This document shows, piece by piece, positions 1 to 11,332 of a stretch of DNA of 64,000 nt. This stretch comes from Mytilus galloprovincialis (Eukaryota > Mollusca > Bivalvia > Mytilida > Mytilidae), in contig NC_134850.1 in NCBI RefSeq assembly GCF_965363235.1, positions 43,830,602-43,894,601 on the forward strand. The letters are read 5' to 3'. Position 1 is the first letter of the stretch, and every line of letters begins with the position of its first letter. Position numbers and translations under genes: made by a program. The notes beneath the pieces were generated by a model. That model had not been told where the DNA came from and made no database searches. It worked only from the letters and a program-made list of their open reading frames with translations.

Positions 1-399
1 TTATTAACAGAATGATCGCAAACACACTTATCATATGCTTGACTAAGAAAAAGGCATCCCCGAAGTAAATATTTCAACCTGGAATTACTTTGTAACAATT
101 GTTTGGCTTTGCAATGGTTTTGTTCGAGCGTTGCGTCACTAATAAGTCTTATGGATTCAAGTCTCGTGCATGGCGTACCAAAATAAAAAGCCGGGTGCAT
201 ATGATGAGTTTGTAAAACCCCTGGTACGATGCCGTTTACGTTTCGTCCCTGATGATATCACATGACACTACAGGAGTAAATAGTATAACAGTAAGCATGT
301 GATCCTTCTGTAAGTGTGGATGAAGTTCCGGTCAATCCAATGAACAACTATTATATATAGCTAATTTTGTTAAGCTAGAGTTACAAATACCAACAAGGT

Positions 400-560
400 C
401 AGTCCTTAAATTTGTTAATCAAAAGCAATAATTACAAAAATACTGAAATCCGAGGAAAATTGAAAACGGAAATGACCTATTCAAATTACAAAATCAAAAA
501 CTCAAACACATCAAACGAATGGATAACAACTGTCATATTAATGGTTTAGGACAGGTGCAT
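400..560 (-). repeat. Interspersed repeat fragment, minus strand
   Basis: ATACTGAAATCCGAGGAAAA, then CACATCAAACGAATGGATAA and CAACTGTCATATTA; the reverse complement of the right part of the 52890 family. A second minus copy is at 62930-63065. Confidence 0.5.
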
Positions 561-1394
561 GCATATATGGAATATTCAATGAAACAATAAATTATGTGTG
601 ATTTGCCAAGAATTCATCCTCATTAAAAGTTATGTTTGTTTTTTTTTTCTAAATGGAATTACCAGAGTGTTCATTTATTCCTCATTCTTCTATATAATAA
701 CAATCGTATTACAGACGAACATATTGTGTTGGTATCCTTTCCCACGGGAACAATAACATATTTATTGGAGAGAGATTTAAGACATTTCAAAGCTTCTTTA
801 ATTTTAGTCTTGTTTTGCTTTTTGTCATGATGCTGTTTGTTTATTTACAACTAAAGAGTTTGGAAGTCCTTTTGGTATCATTCGTCGGTTTTCTTTGACT
901 CAGAATTAGGACTTAGTTCGCACATTAGCACATATTTTTAAATTGTTGATTCGATGTTGTGTTAAAAAAACTAATTGCTTTCAGCCACTGTGACATTGTG
1001 CTCAGTTCTTCCTTTCCTGTTTAGAACTTTATATGGTTCAAAGTAATAGTATTACTCTCTTTAGAATACCCAGAACAACACTCACTACAAAAGTGCGGCT
1101 TAATTATGTAGTTACTTTTTCTCCGTCTCATACGTTTCTTCTTGAAGATAAAATGTTCCTCATATATATACAATACAAACTGTGTCTAGAAACATATGTC
1201 TTCAGACTTCTCAATAATTGTTTTTTACAATATTGATAAAAGAGACTACCATATCCGTATAGTTTTTAATATAATTGACAGTATAATGATCAACAATCAC
1301 TAAACAAGATATTTTCTGTTGACACGTTATGGATTATTTATGAATATAACAATTCTGCATAGAGGACTAAGTTTAGCATATAAAAAGTAAGATC

Positions 1395-1690
1395 ACAAAA
1401 ATACTGAACTTAGAGGAAAATCAATTCGGAAAGTCCATAATCACATGGCAAAATCAAAAAACAAAACGCATCATATATGCACGCACCTGTCCGAAACCAG
1501 GAACCTGATGTTCAGTGGTTGTCGTTTGTTGATTTGGTTCATAAGTGTTCTCGTTTTTCGTGTTTTTTATTGTCTATACCGTTGGTTTTCCTGTTCGAAT
1601 TGTTTGATACTAGTAATGTTGGTTGCTTTATGGCTAACTGTTCGGTATGAGTCAAGACTCTGTTTTAAAGACCGTACTTTGAGCTGTAAT
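1395..1690. repeat. Interspersed repeat fragments
   Basis: The left part (ATACTGAACTTAGAGGAAAA) matches the 400-560 fragment. The right part (CACCTGTCCGAAACCAGGAA, TTCAGTGGTTGTCGTTTG, GGTATGAGTCAAGACTCTG) matches other copies at 13495 and 46018. The 149-codon frame at 1445-1894 is therefore repeat-derived. Confidence 0.5.
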
Positions 1691-2794
1691 GGTTTACTTT
1701 TACAAATTGTGACTTGGATGAAGATTTATATCATCGTCATTCATACCACATTTTCTTATATCTATATATGTTATATAATTGTCAAACGTTATTATATAAC
1801 TTCGCAAAACTCTTATCAATGTGATTTTAATACACACATTTGTGAACAACATAAAACGGTCCCCACATATTTTATGTTGGACAAAGCGTTTTAAAAAAAA
1901 TGTAAGGTACGCTTACAAAAAATACTCTGTCGTATTATATGTCATGAGAACATTTGAATGCTCTCAATTGTGTGTTAGTGTGTCAAATATTAATGTATAG
2001 CTTTCTGGCTTACTTGTAACAACATATTGTTTTCACTCTTTAGCTTTTGTATCGAATCTTTAAACTGGTGATGAATAAACTCATTACTGGATCAAAATTC
2101 TGTATGCTAGACGCACGTTCCGACTACAAAATATAAATGATCTTATAACAGAAATTTTTGTGCTTTAAAATACAACCCAACTTCATTTGATCAATATCAT
2201 AATATGATGATTCGAATTATATACTTACCTTGATTGTTGCCAAGTTTATTTCGTTGACTATTTCATCATTTTTTATAAGAAATAATAATACAACTTTTAT
2301 TTAAATTTTGCTTTTGCAGTATTGATAGTTTTATGTATGTTAGTAATTGTATAGTTGGAATCGATATTTCTAAATTGCAGATATGGACCTGTGATATTTC
2401 GCATCTATCAAAAAAATGTATATACTAATTTCAATTCTATATTAAAAATCAAGTTTTTAGATTGACATGCACATCCTTTGTATGACATTTACAAGTCTCA
2501 ATTGATATGTCACGAACGTGCATGTTCACACTACATGCCTTTAATTAGCAAAGATCATGAGGATGATTGACTAAAATTGACAAAAACTATGTCTTATACC
2601 TTTAGAATGCTCGTCATTGTGAGATTTTAATAGAGTGATTTATACATGCATAGCAGGCAACGAGACGCATCAAATCTTGCAACTTATTAAGTGTAATACC
2701 ACCATTATTTTCCCCTATCAGCTTTTGTTAAATTTCCTCTTTTTTTAACCTGTGTACAAGCTTGTAACCTCAAGTTTCCAAAATACCATATAAA

Positions 2795-3165
2795 ACCCCC
2801 AGACGTAGCGCGTCTAGCGTATTAGATAATAGGCCTGGTACATTTGATAACTATTAACATCAACTGCTGGTCGACGTTTCGTCCCCGATGGTATCACCAG
2901 CACAGTAGTCAGCACTTCAGTGTTGTCATGAATATCAAATATATGGTCATTTTTATAAATTTAAGGATTTCCTCATCCCAGACATAGATTACCTTAGCTG
3001 TATTGGGCACAACTTTTTGGAATTTTGGGTCAGCAATGCTCGTCAACTTTGTACATGTTTGGCTTGCTAACTATTTTGATCTTAGCGTCACTGGTGAGTC
3101 TTAAGTAGACGAAAATCGCGTCTGGCGTATTAAATTATAAACCTAGTACATTTGATAACTATTTT
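2795..3165. repeat. Fragments of a GCGTCTGGCGTA/TTTCGTCCC repeat
   Basis: GTAGCGCGTCTAGCGTATTA then GGTACATTTGATAACTATTA then GACGTTTCGTCCCCGATGGT. A second short copy at 3105-3165 has AATCGCGTCTGGCGTATTAA and TAGTACATTTGATAACTAT. Another diverged copy lies at 150-262 (GTGCATGGCGTACC, GTTTCGTCCCTGATGATATC). Confidence 0.5.
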
Positions 3166-3244
3166 AATGCATATAAGAAAATAACCATCACTGAAAGTTA
3201 ACCAATCAAATATTCCCCCTTTTTTACCCTGTGTGCAAGCTTTA

Positions 3245-3475
3245 GTAAATAAAGGCAACAGTAGTATACTGCTGTTCAAAACTCATAAATCTATGGACAA
3301 AAACAAAATCGGGGTAACAAACTAAAACTTAGGGAAACGCATTAAATATTAGAGGAGAACAACGACACAACATTAAAATGTAGCACACACAGCAATGGAC
3401 TAAGCATTAGACAAAATCCGATGAGAATAACCAATATAATATCAAAAATGGTAACCATGTAACCTCAAGTTTCCA
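3245..3475 (+). repeat. Dispersed repeat, copy 1
   Basis: GGCAACAGTAGTATACTGCT, CGGGGTAACAAACTAAAACT, AACAACGACACAACATTAAA and ACTAAGCATTAGACAAAATC. Copy 2 at 5105-5335 has the same order. Confidence 0.75.
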
Positions 3476-4993
3476 AAATATTCTATAAAAACCAAAAATA
3501 GAAAAATAATGATGCTTTGAAATACCAAAGATGTACGTTTATGACCCAGAAATGTTTTACTGCAATGGAATGTAGGATAACTAACCTACAACTGTCAAAT
3601 TCAAGGGAATATTTTCCCCGACATATTTCTAACCGGATGTGACGTACATGTACTATGATTTGGTGGTATTACACCTCAAGTTGAGGAGAATCCCTTTGTC
3701 TTAGTTTTATATCCTTAATCGGTATATAAGGTTTGAACTGCGGTGAAAATTGAAAATGGAAAGTCCCTTATTTTACCTGATAGCTAGCTATTCATCTCAC
3801 TTGTATGACAGCTGCATACAATTCAATTAAGTCTATAACGATGTTTAATCAAAGCAAACAGACATAATATGTACAAAATATCATATAGCAGTCATCATTA
3901 TGTTTTAATCGTAAACCCTATGTAAGCTACGGTTGCATAACATTTACGTTAAAAATTGGGATTGTTATTATTTATAAATCTTGCTTTATTTAAGTAACAC
4001 TTGCGTTTGAAAGTTATAATATAGAAATCTCTAAGAAAAATAAAAAAATAAAAGTTCAACATTACTTTATTTAGTATGGACGTTATCGTGCATAATTTTT
4101 CAAATTTCCATTAAAGATGTACATAACCTTAAAAATGTACATAACCTTAAAGATGTGCAAACGATACAAAAGGGATAGTCAGACCCATTTGCCGAAAACA
4201 ATTTACATTGACCTGAAAAACAAATAAAAAAGATAAAGAACTTTTCATTGTTCTAACGGACACTTATTTGCATATTTGCAGGTCATAATATTATACATTT
4301 TGTGTAAACGTTGAATTCATTTCAGAATGTATTGTATAGGTAGCAACCACTATGACAACTAAAATTATCTGATTGACTATACAATCTCCATTTTTCCAAG
4401 GATGCAAGCATCTCGGTCTTAGACTAATCCCGTAGAATAATTTATGATTCTAATATAATACAACGAGACGACAACCCAGCGTAGGGTTTAACCTTTCTTT
4501 ATGTAGACACTACTATAATCATCGTCTGTGTAAGTTATCATCTTATGGTTATCTTGTGGTCAGCAAACACATAAAACTATATTATGTATCAGAGTACATC
4601 CACCTAGTAATTATCTTGCGATGTCCAATTTTTTTGACCTGTTGATTTGTGTATATTTGATGATCATACTGAATGGGGTTATGTTTAGGTTGCTTTTTAT
4701 GTAGCTTTTTGAGATATTTATTCAGGTGAATGCAACAGATGCTAATTTGGACAGTTCATACCTTTTCTGATTGCGAGAGGTTAAGTTATTTCAAAAGAAA
4801 AATATGTTATATTAACTATGAAGAGCTGATCAAAGGAAAAGGAATTATATTACATTGAATGGAATTTTTGAAGGAAAATTTATCGTTTCAGGCTTTTAAG
4901 CTAAAGATTAATAATCATTATCAGCTGAGAGTTAATTCAGATACACTTGGGGATGGTATTCATACATATCTTTGCATATTTTCGGTCAGTTGA

Positions 4994-5085
4994 GGGGGCT
5001 TCTGTGGTATAATTGTCTTAATACTTACTACTGTAATCCTTAGCCAGCCAACAATGAGGTTGTGAGTTTGAACCCCGTCGTGTGG
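4994..5085 (+). repeat. Possible tRNA-derived (SINE-like) segment
   Basis: GGGGGCTTCTGTGGTATAAT, then AGCCAGCC and GAGTTTGAACCCCGTC, a fair B-box (GGTTCGANNCC) about 60 bp after a poor A-box. It lies directly before the repeat copy at 5105. It does not fold into a convincing full tRNA, so I call no tRNA gene. Confidence 0.3.
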
Positions 5086-5104
5086 GTGCACTCGACTCCA
5101 ATCT

Positions 5105-5335
5105 TAATTGAATAGATAAAGGCAACAGTAGTATACCGCTGTTCAAAACTCATAAATCCATGGACAAATAGCAAAATAGGGGTAACAAACTAAAACTGAG
5201 GGAAACGAATTAAATATAAGAGAACAACGACACAACATTAAAATGTAACACACACACACACACACAGAAACAGACTAAGCATTAGACAAAATCCTTTGAG
5301 AATAACAAATATAACATTAAAACCAAAAACATGAA
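5105..5335 (+). repeat. Dispersed repeat, copy 2, with a CA microsatellite
   Basis: GGCAACAGTAGTATACCGCT, AGGGGTAACAAACTAAAACT and a GAACAACGACACAACATTAA block; (CA)n at about 5249-5266 where copy 1 has CACACAGCA. The minus-strand frame at 5238-5453 is not a gene. Confidence 0.75.
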
Positions 5336-5339
5336 TTTT

Positions 5340-8300
5340 GGATAGATAAGTACCGTAAATAAGATTGTCAGTTTTCCTATCAAAGTAGGTGGTATTTTCC
5401 GGGAACTCCGGCCTCCTCCACCAATAAAAATTGGACGTCACGAAAGAGTCCAAAAGCGGTGCTTAAAAGAGGCGTCAAAACAACAAAAATTAAAGCGATA
5501 AAATCGATTATATGTATCAAATTAACTCAATATCGTTCAAATTAAAAGCACTTGGTTATTTCAGTTTTTTTAAGAAATGTAATTCGTGTATTCGTACGAA
5601 AGTTCATAACCTCTAGTAATTCTGAATAGATAGCAAAACTGCGTAGTTCTGTATTTTTGTGAGTTTTCTATTTACAATACTGAGATCTTTTAATATGGAT
5701 ATAAAAAGATTGAAGTATTATTGTTTATACTTATCATACATGTTCACTGGAAATGTAAAAGGTTAATTAAAACACCAAAATCCGAGGTGCTTAGATTTGC
5801 AAATACATTTGACCAACTGTATTGTATGCAGTGCCATAAAATGCTCATTACATACAATACTTTATGTCACTCAAGACAGTGCTTAAGTTCAAACATTGGA
5901 ATGAGAAAGAGCTACGGTTAGATCATAAACGGTAGACGACTTATACTGTCAATAGCTCAGGTGATTTTTCCGAGTCAAGACATGGATGTTTCGTAGAGAT
6001 TCAGTGGTATAGTGTGTTATAACGTTTTGTGAGGGATTTCGGTGTTTGCTAAACCACTGTTCATTTCAACACACTTTATGACAATACTATTCTTCCAATC
6101 AGAATGATTTTTTTTAGTGTTTTAAGAAATGATTTTACTTTGTATTGACGTTTTATTTGTGAACCTTAAAATGTTTAAAAATGTTTGTATAACGTCAATA
6201 ATCATGTAGACTTTTGAAACCCAAACTTTCAATTATCTTAAATACGCAAATGGGAGATCCAAGAACTATACCAATACAGAATGACATGTTTATGAAATTA
6301 TAGAAAAAACCTTTCGTTCGTAAATTTTTATTAGTTATTGCGAAAATTGCGCTTAAAACATCTGTCATTTTCTCCCTACCCAGTTTAACCCTATTACATT
6401 ATGAGGTGGACCGGTCATTTTAATTGAATCTCAAACGATTTAATGGGATAAAGTTATGTATTAGTTTTCCTTCAAACTGTTCAAGCTTTTCATATATGTA
6501 TTTTAATTGAATCAGAACGTGCATGCATGTGTTCAGTAAATTAAATGGCCTTCAAATTGGCCATTTGCTCGAGAGCTGATATTGACCGAGGGCTGATAAT
6601 ACATGAGATATGAAAAATGACATGTTATGATTTTTTTATCATATGCTTCAACAATGGAGAAAAAATAACAGATTCATATATTGATCCTTTTACTTGGTTT
6701 CAAAATAGAAGTTCAAAGATTGGAAAGTCCACGGACGTCGGACCCCAGATTTAGTACATTCGATATGAAATCTTTCTCATCATATGCCTCAACAGAGAAG
6801 AGGAAAAAAATTATTGACGAATCGACAAAAAAAAATAATTCAACAATATAGCTAATGAACACTGTTTGAAAAAGTCAACGTTTTAAAGTAACTTTCTAAA
6901 TTATGTTTGAAACTTTTTATACAATAAAAAATGCATTTATTTAATATTTTTGTTTTATGTTTTTTACTATTTTACACAATATACTTTTCAGTATCCAAAT
7001 AATTGTTTTGTACCTTACTTTTTAATGTTTTTCACTGAAAGCGTAGCATTGAGGTGTATTTCTGGAATTTGCCGAGTATCACCGGAATGCCATGCGATAA
7101 CGTTACGGAAAGGCATGTGATAGCAATCGAAGCATTTGATAAACTTTTCATATCAGCCCGCTAAGCACCAATTCGTAAAATATGGAGTTTACGTTAATTT
7201 AATGTTATTATCATACAGTAAACATCATATGTTATTTAGTCTAAGTATATGATAATATGTGTTATCAATGAAACTAAAGATATGAAAGTCTTATTCTTAT
7301 TCACTTGTTACATTTTCACAAGATTTTCCCGTTTTTATCCTAACAGTCCTTATAAATGAAATTGGAATGATGGGTATTTTGAAGAAGGAAATAGGTTTTG
7401 ATTAATGAATGAAATTGGCATTTAAGTTTTTTTTATTCGGTTAATACTACAAAATTGTCCAATGTTTCTGTTTTGATCTATCTTAAGTAATTTATGACGG
7501 GCACAAGAATAAGTTTAAATGGACGTTGTATTGTTGTCTTCAGCCATTTTGAAACTTGAAGGTCGGTGAACTGCATCATATCCAAATATCAAAATCATGT
7601 ACACAAGTGAAGATTTTATTTCATGATGTCGCATTCTTAATGTTCGCTAGTAACGAGAAATTTAATGAAAGTAATTTTGTATCGAGCTCTCATTAGTAAT
7701 CTCTATGTAAAACTGATCATAAATGTCTTTTTATAATAATAAAATCGCCATCCCAGTGTCACAACGGTAAATATCATTATAACTTAATTACAATGATTGT
7801 GTACATACTTGTACAAATATAATAGGGAGAGTATTTAACCTCTATGATGAATGTCTTAAACTAAATGAAAATTGTCAGTGGTGTTAAGAATAATTCCAAA
7901 TATTGTGAAAAAATAATCTGTCCTTGATTGTATAACTCCAATAATGTTCAATCATTTACATATTTTATGTTCACAAGAATAATCTGGGATGAGAGAAAAA
8001 TATTGTATTCCTGATAACATTATTGTGTTGTTTTTGTCAAAGTATGATTAAAATTCAGCAAATGCGTCAACTAATTTTTGTAAACAGAATTTTAAAGTAT
8101 ATCTGAAAATGTTGGTCTTTTATTTTCACACGTTGCGCTTCAATATTTGTTTGTTAGCGGAAATACGCTTTGTGCTATTTAACCTATATATTTGAAACTC
8201 CTACTTCAGAATTTTCCCTTTCATAAGTTTTATGAATTGAAACTTCAGTAACAGGGTAATTAACAATTTAACAGTTTCATTGAATATTTTCACTCTTTAA

Positions 8301-9425
8301 TTAGAAATCATCACGAGCAAAACCATTTTAGAAAAAGAAGTATTTTGTATGATGTTAAAAGTAGAATCATGTCGATGAAACAATTTATTTGATACAACAA
8401 CCATAACATAAAGTGTAAAAGACAATTTATTGAGGAACAATAAATGTTTCAAAACAGCTTCAATACCTCTAAATTGTTATTGCTATGTTTTATCAATTTA
8501 CGACTCGGAAGTGTGACACCATAAATAGGATTGATTTTCTCACCGAAACATGACTGAAATCTACTTTATTTACTATTTTCTTTTAATCTTTTTTTTTTAT
8601 TTTTAAAAAGACAGTCTGAATTAAAAAAAAATATGTTTTATTCTCTCGTTTGAATTATTCTGGATTTACAAAATCATGAAAAATCAATTATCTCTATCTC
8701 ACTTTCTCTCGATCGATATTGAGATCGAAAATGAATCTTTTGTTATGAAACCCTTTGGTCTAGCTATATTTGCTTCACAATTTATTACGATGTATGTTGA
8801 TTTTGATTATATTAATTACTTGGCAAAACATTGATGCAATCTAGAAACATTCCTAGCTAATTACTTAAACATTTTTAGAGGTAAATATGTGAATACTGAA
8901 TCGAATTTGGAAATCCTATCACAGCCATATTGTCGAATGAACCGTGTTTATTAACACGATGAAATAAGTGAATGCGATAACCTTGCAAATGTTCTGATCA
9001 ACATCTTGAAAAAATCTCCGAACACATCGACGACAAATTCAACAAAGACACAATCTTTATATAATGTAGTACACTAGACTCGCGTTTATACATACCGCTC
9101 ATATGTGGTCCTTAAATATGTATAAGGCATTATAATAGGCATTCTTCCTGTCTGTCTTTTTAATATGTGAATAAAAACATTCGAAATATGTCGGTCAAGT
9201 AAATGTCAACCAAAAGACATACACACACAATCAATAAGGAGGATTTTTAAAAAGTAACGTAAAACTCAAGTTTCTACACAATTAATCTAGCTCTATATGT
9301 CGCAGTGTTAGAAATAAACAATACCGAAAAAGATAGGCTCCAATGAGTAAAATAACAAAAATACAGAAAGTCTCATATCTTGCTCGTGGAATGGCTAATT
9401 TAAAAGCCCAAACACCTAAAACAAA
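5340..9425. other. AT-rich DNA without recognisable genes
   Basis: Only short random-looking frames and homopolymer runs are visible. I see no coding region with a domain, no RNA gene and no clear repeat pair. The same holds for 560-1390, 1690-2790 and 3480-4990. Confidence 0.5.
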
Positions 9426-9429
9426 TTTT

Positions 9430-9720
9430 ACTCATTCGGCACAGTAACTTATAACAAATTGTCTCGTTTATAAATTTTGAAATTATACAAAAACTAAGGT
9501 TTCAAGTTACTCATGCAAAAGTTGTCTGTAGAAGGATTTTGTTACTTTTTAGGTATTTTTTTTTTATGAAAGCCCTTCAATTTTTGCGGTCTCTATACAT
9601 CATTGGCTTTCAAATATTCAACTTTAAGCGTTCCTAATGAAACCAAATCCAGAAAAGCGCTTCGGACGCGTCAAATTAAATCGTGTAGTTTTCATTTTTT
9701 ACAACACTGAGTTTATACAT
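9430..9720 (+). repeat. ~290-bp dispersed repeat, copy 1
   Basis: ATAACAAATTGTCTCGTTTA, AAACTAAGGTTTCAAGTTAC, CTTCAATTTTTGCGGTC, TTTAAGCGTTCCTAATGAAA and AAAAGCGCTTCGGACGCGTC. Copies at 9765-10050 and 55590-55875 share these blocks in order. Confidence 0.75.
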
Positions 9721-9764
9721 CTGCTAGTGGACTATTAGTTTCAAAGAGCATCACCATGTACGGA

Positions 9765-10050
9765 AGTAGGTACTTCCATACCGACATGATTTATAACAAA
9801 TTATCTAAAATTGTCCATTTGTCAATTTTTAAATTATACAGAAACTAAGGTTTAAACTCCCGTTTGGAAAGTTGTCTTTAGATAAATTTTGCTATTTTTA
9901 GGTCCTTTTTGGTTTATAGCTCTTCAACGTTTTCGGTCCTTATACATTCTTGGCTTTAAGATATTCGGCTTTGAGAGTTACTGATGAAGTTTAATTATGA
10001 AAAGCGTCGAACGCATGAAATTTATATCGTGTTGTTTTCATTTTTTTCAT
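9765..10050 (+). repeat. ~290-bp dispersed repeat, copy 2 (tandem neighbour)
   Basis: GATTTATAACAAATTATCTA, GAAACTAAGGTTTAAACTCC, CTCTTCAACGTTTTCGGTCC and AAAGCGTCGAACGCATGAAA. It is a direct repeat of 9430-9720. The 80-codon frame at 9984-10226 starts inside it and is not a gene. Confidence 0.75.
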
Positions 10051-10054
10051 ACGT

Positions 10055-11215
10055 AGACAAATTGTACACCTTGAACTCCGTAAAAAAAATCACATTTAGT
10101 ATTAATATTCACATCAAAGCGTTTGATATTTCTAAACTTCATAAACAAAACATAAGGGGCATCCATCAGTACATGCATAGAAAACACATAAAAATCAAAC
10201 GAACCGCTTTTTCATTGCTGTACTAAGTTTATAAAAGAATAAAAATTCTATTTCAAGAATATCATTGGAATATTTTTAGAAACAGATTTTAACTCCAATT
10301 TAATAATTATTGTTATACATTGTTAATAACGGTTGCTTTCAAAATGATTTATCTCTTAAACGAAGGGCCCAACCTCGTTTTAGCTACAGTAAAATTATAT
10401 CTATGTACTTTCCCTTCTTATCAAATCAATTACCAGCTAAAAGATAAGCAAACGATTATGAAAACATACGTTAGAAAAACAAAGTAAAAAAAGTAGAAAC
10501 CACAATCATATAATTACAAATCTATATTACATAGTAATACACAAGTAACAATAGTCATAAATACAATTAATACTTTTTTCAACAAATAAAATAGCGAACA
10601 AATTTTGATCTGAAACAGTGATTTTTATCTGAAAAGTTAATGATATATACAATATTAGGTCAATGTCAGAAAAATATATACTTTTTTTGTATGAGGCTGA
10701 GAAACTGGAGAAGGATGAAGTTTAGAGAGCCCGTCCTCAGTTTTGTGCCGAGTACAAAAAAGTGTATATTTTGTTTTTATACTTCAACTTAAATTAATAA
10801 ATTGGTAGCTTTTAAATAGAAACACAGATCTAAAAGTTATTTTTATTCCTTAATGGCCCCCAGATTGTGGAGAAAGTGTTCCATGATAAAATGGAAATTA
10901 CACAAAATATAGATATGTTACTATATTTAGGTAAACACCACTTGTTGCAGTATAAAACTAATTATATATATATAAGTCAATCTTATTCGTGCAGTTAATT
11001 TTCAGATTTATCATTGCAATAATCTCTCTACGGTTCATACAACTCGCTTGCAGCCGTTTTGCTCTGTTCAGATTTTTCAGTTTTACATTTACATGTTTAA
11101 AACAACGTAGTACCAAATTGTCTGCAAACGAATGATTTGAACAGGTACAGTCTTAAAACTGAGACTGAACATGATTGGATAAACTATTGTATAGACTTTT
11201 TGGATAATGTTAAAT
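10055..11215. other. AT-rich DNA 3' of gene A
   Basis: No gene recognised beyond the likely poly(A) signal of copy A at 11219-11224. Confidence 0.5.
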
Positions 11216-11306
11216 CAATTTATTTACTATCAATATTTGTATAACCATATGTTTATACTATGCAGTCAATGTATATCATATCGGATCGTTCAGACTTGAG
11301 GCGTTA

Positions 11307-11332
11307 TTAATGAGGCAAATACGACTTCAAAC
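11307..11332 (-). CDS. NIT-GC copy A, terminal coding exon 8 (26 bp)
   Basis: A pyrimidine-rich acceptor TTCTTTTTCAG is followed by 26 bp that complete a Gly codon and add LKSYLPH and a TAA stop. The same acceptor, peptide and length occur in copy B at 50918-50943, inside introns that otherwise do not resemble each other. An AATAAA on the minus strand at 11219-11224 lies about 85 bp past the stop and is a fitting poly(A) signal. Confidence 0.82.

Noticed and set aside
4994..5085. A functional tRNA gene
   Set aside because: Only the B-box-like part is convincing; no complete cloverleaf could be drawn.
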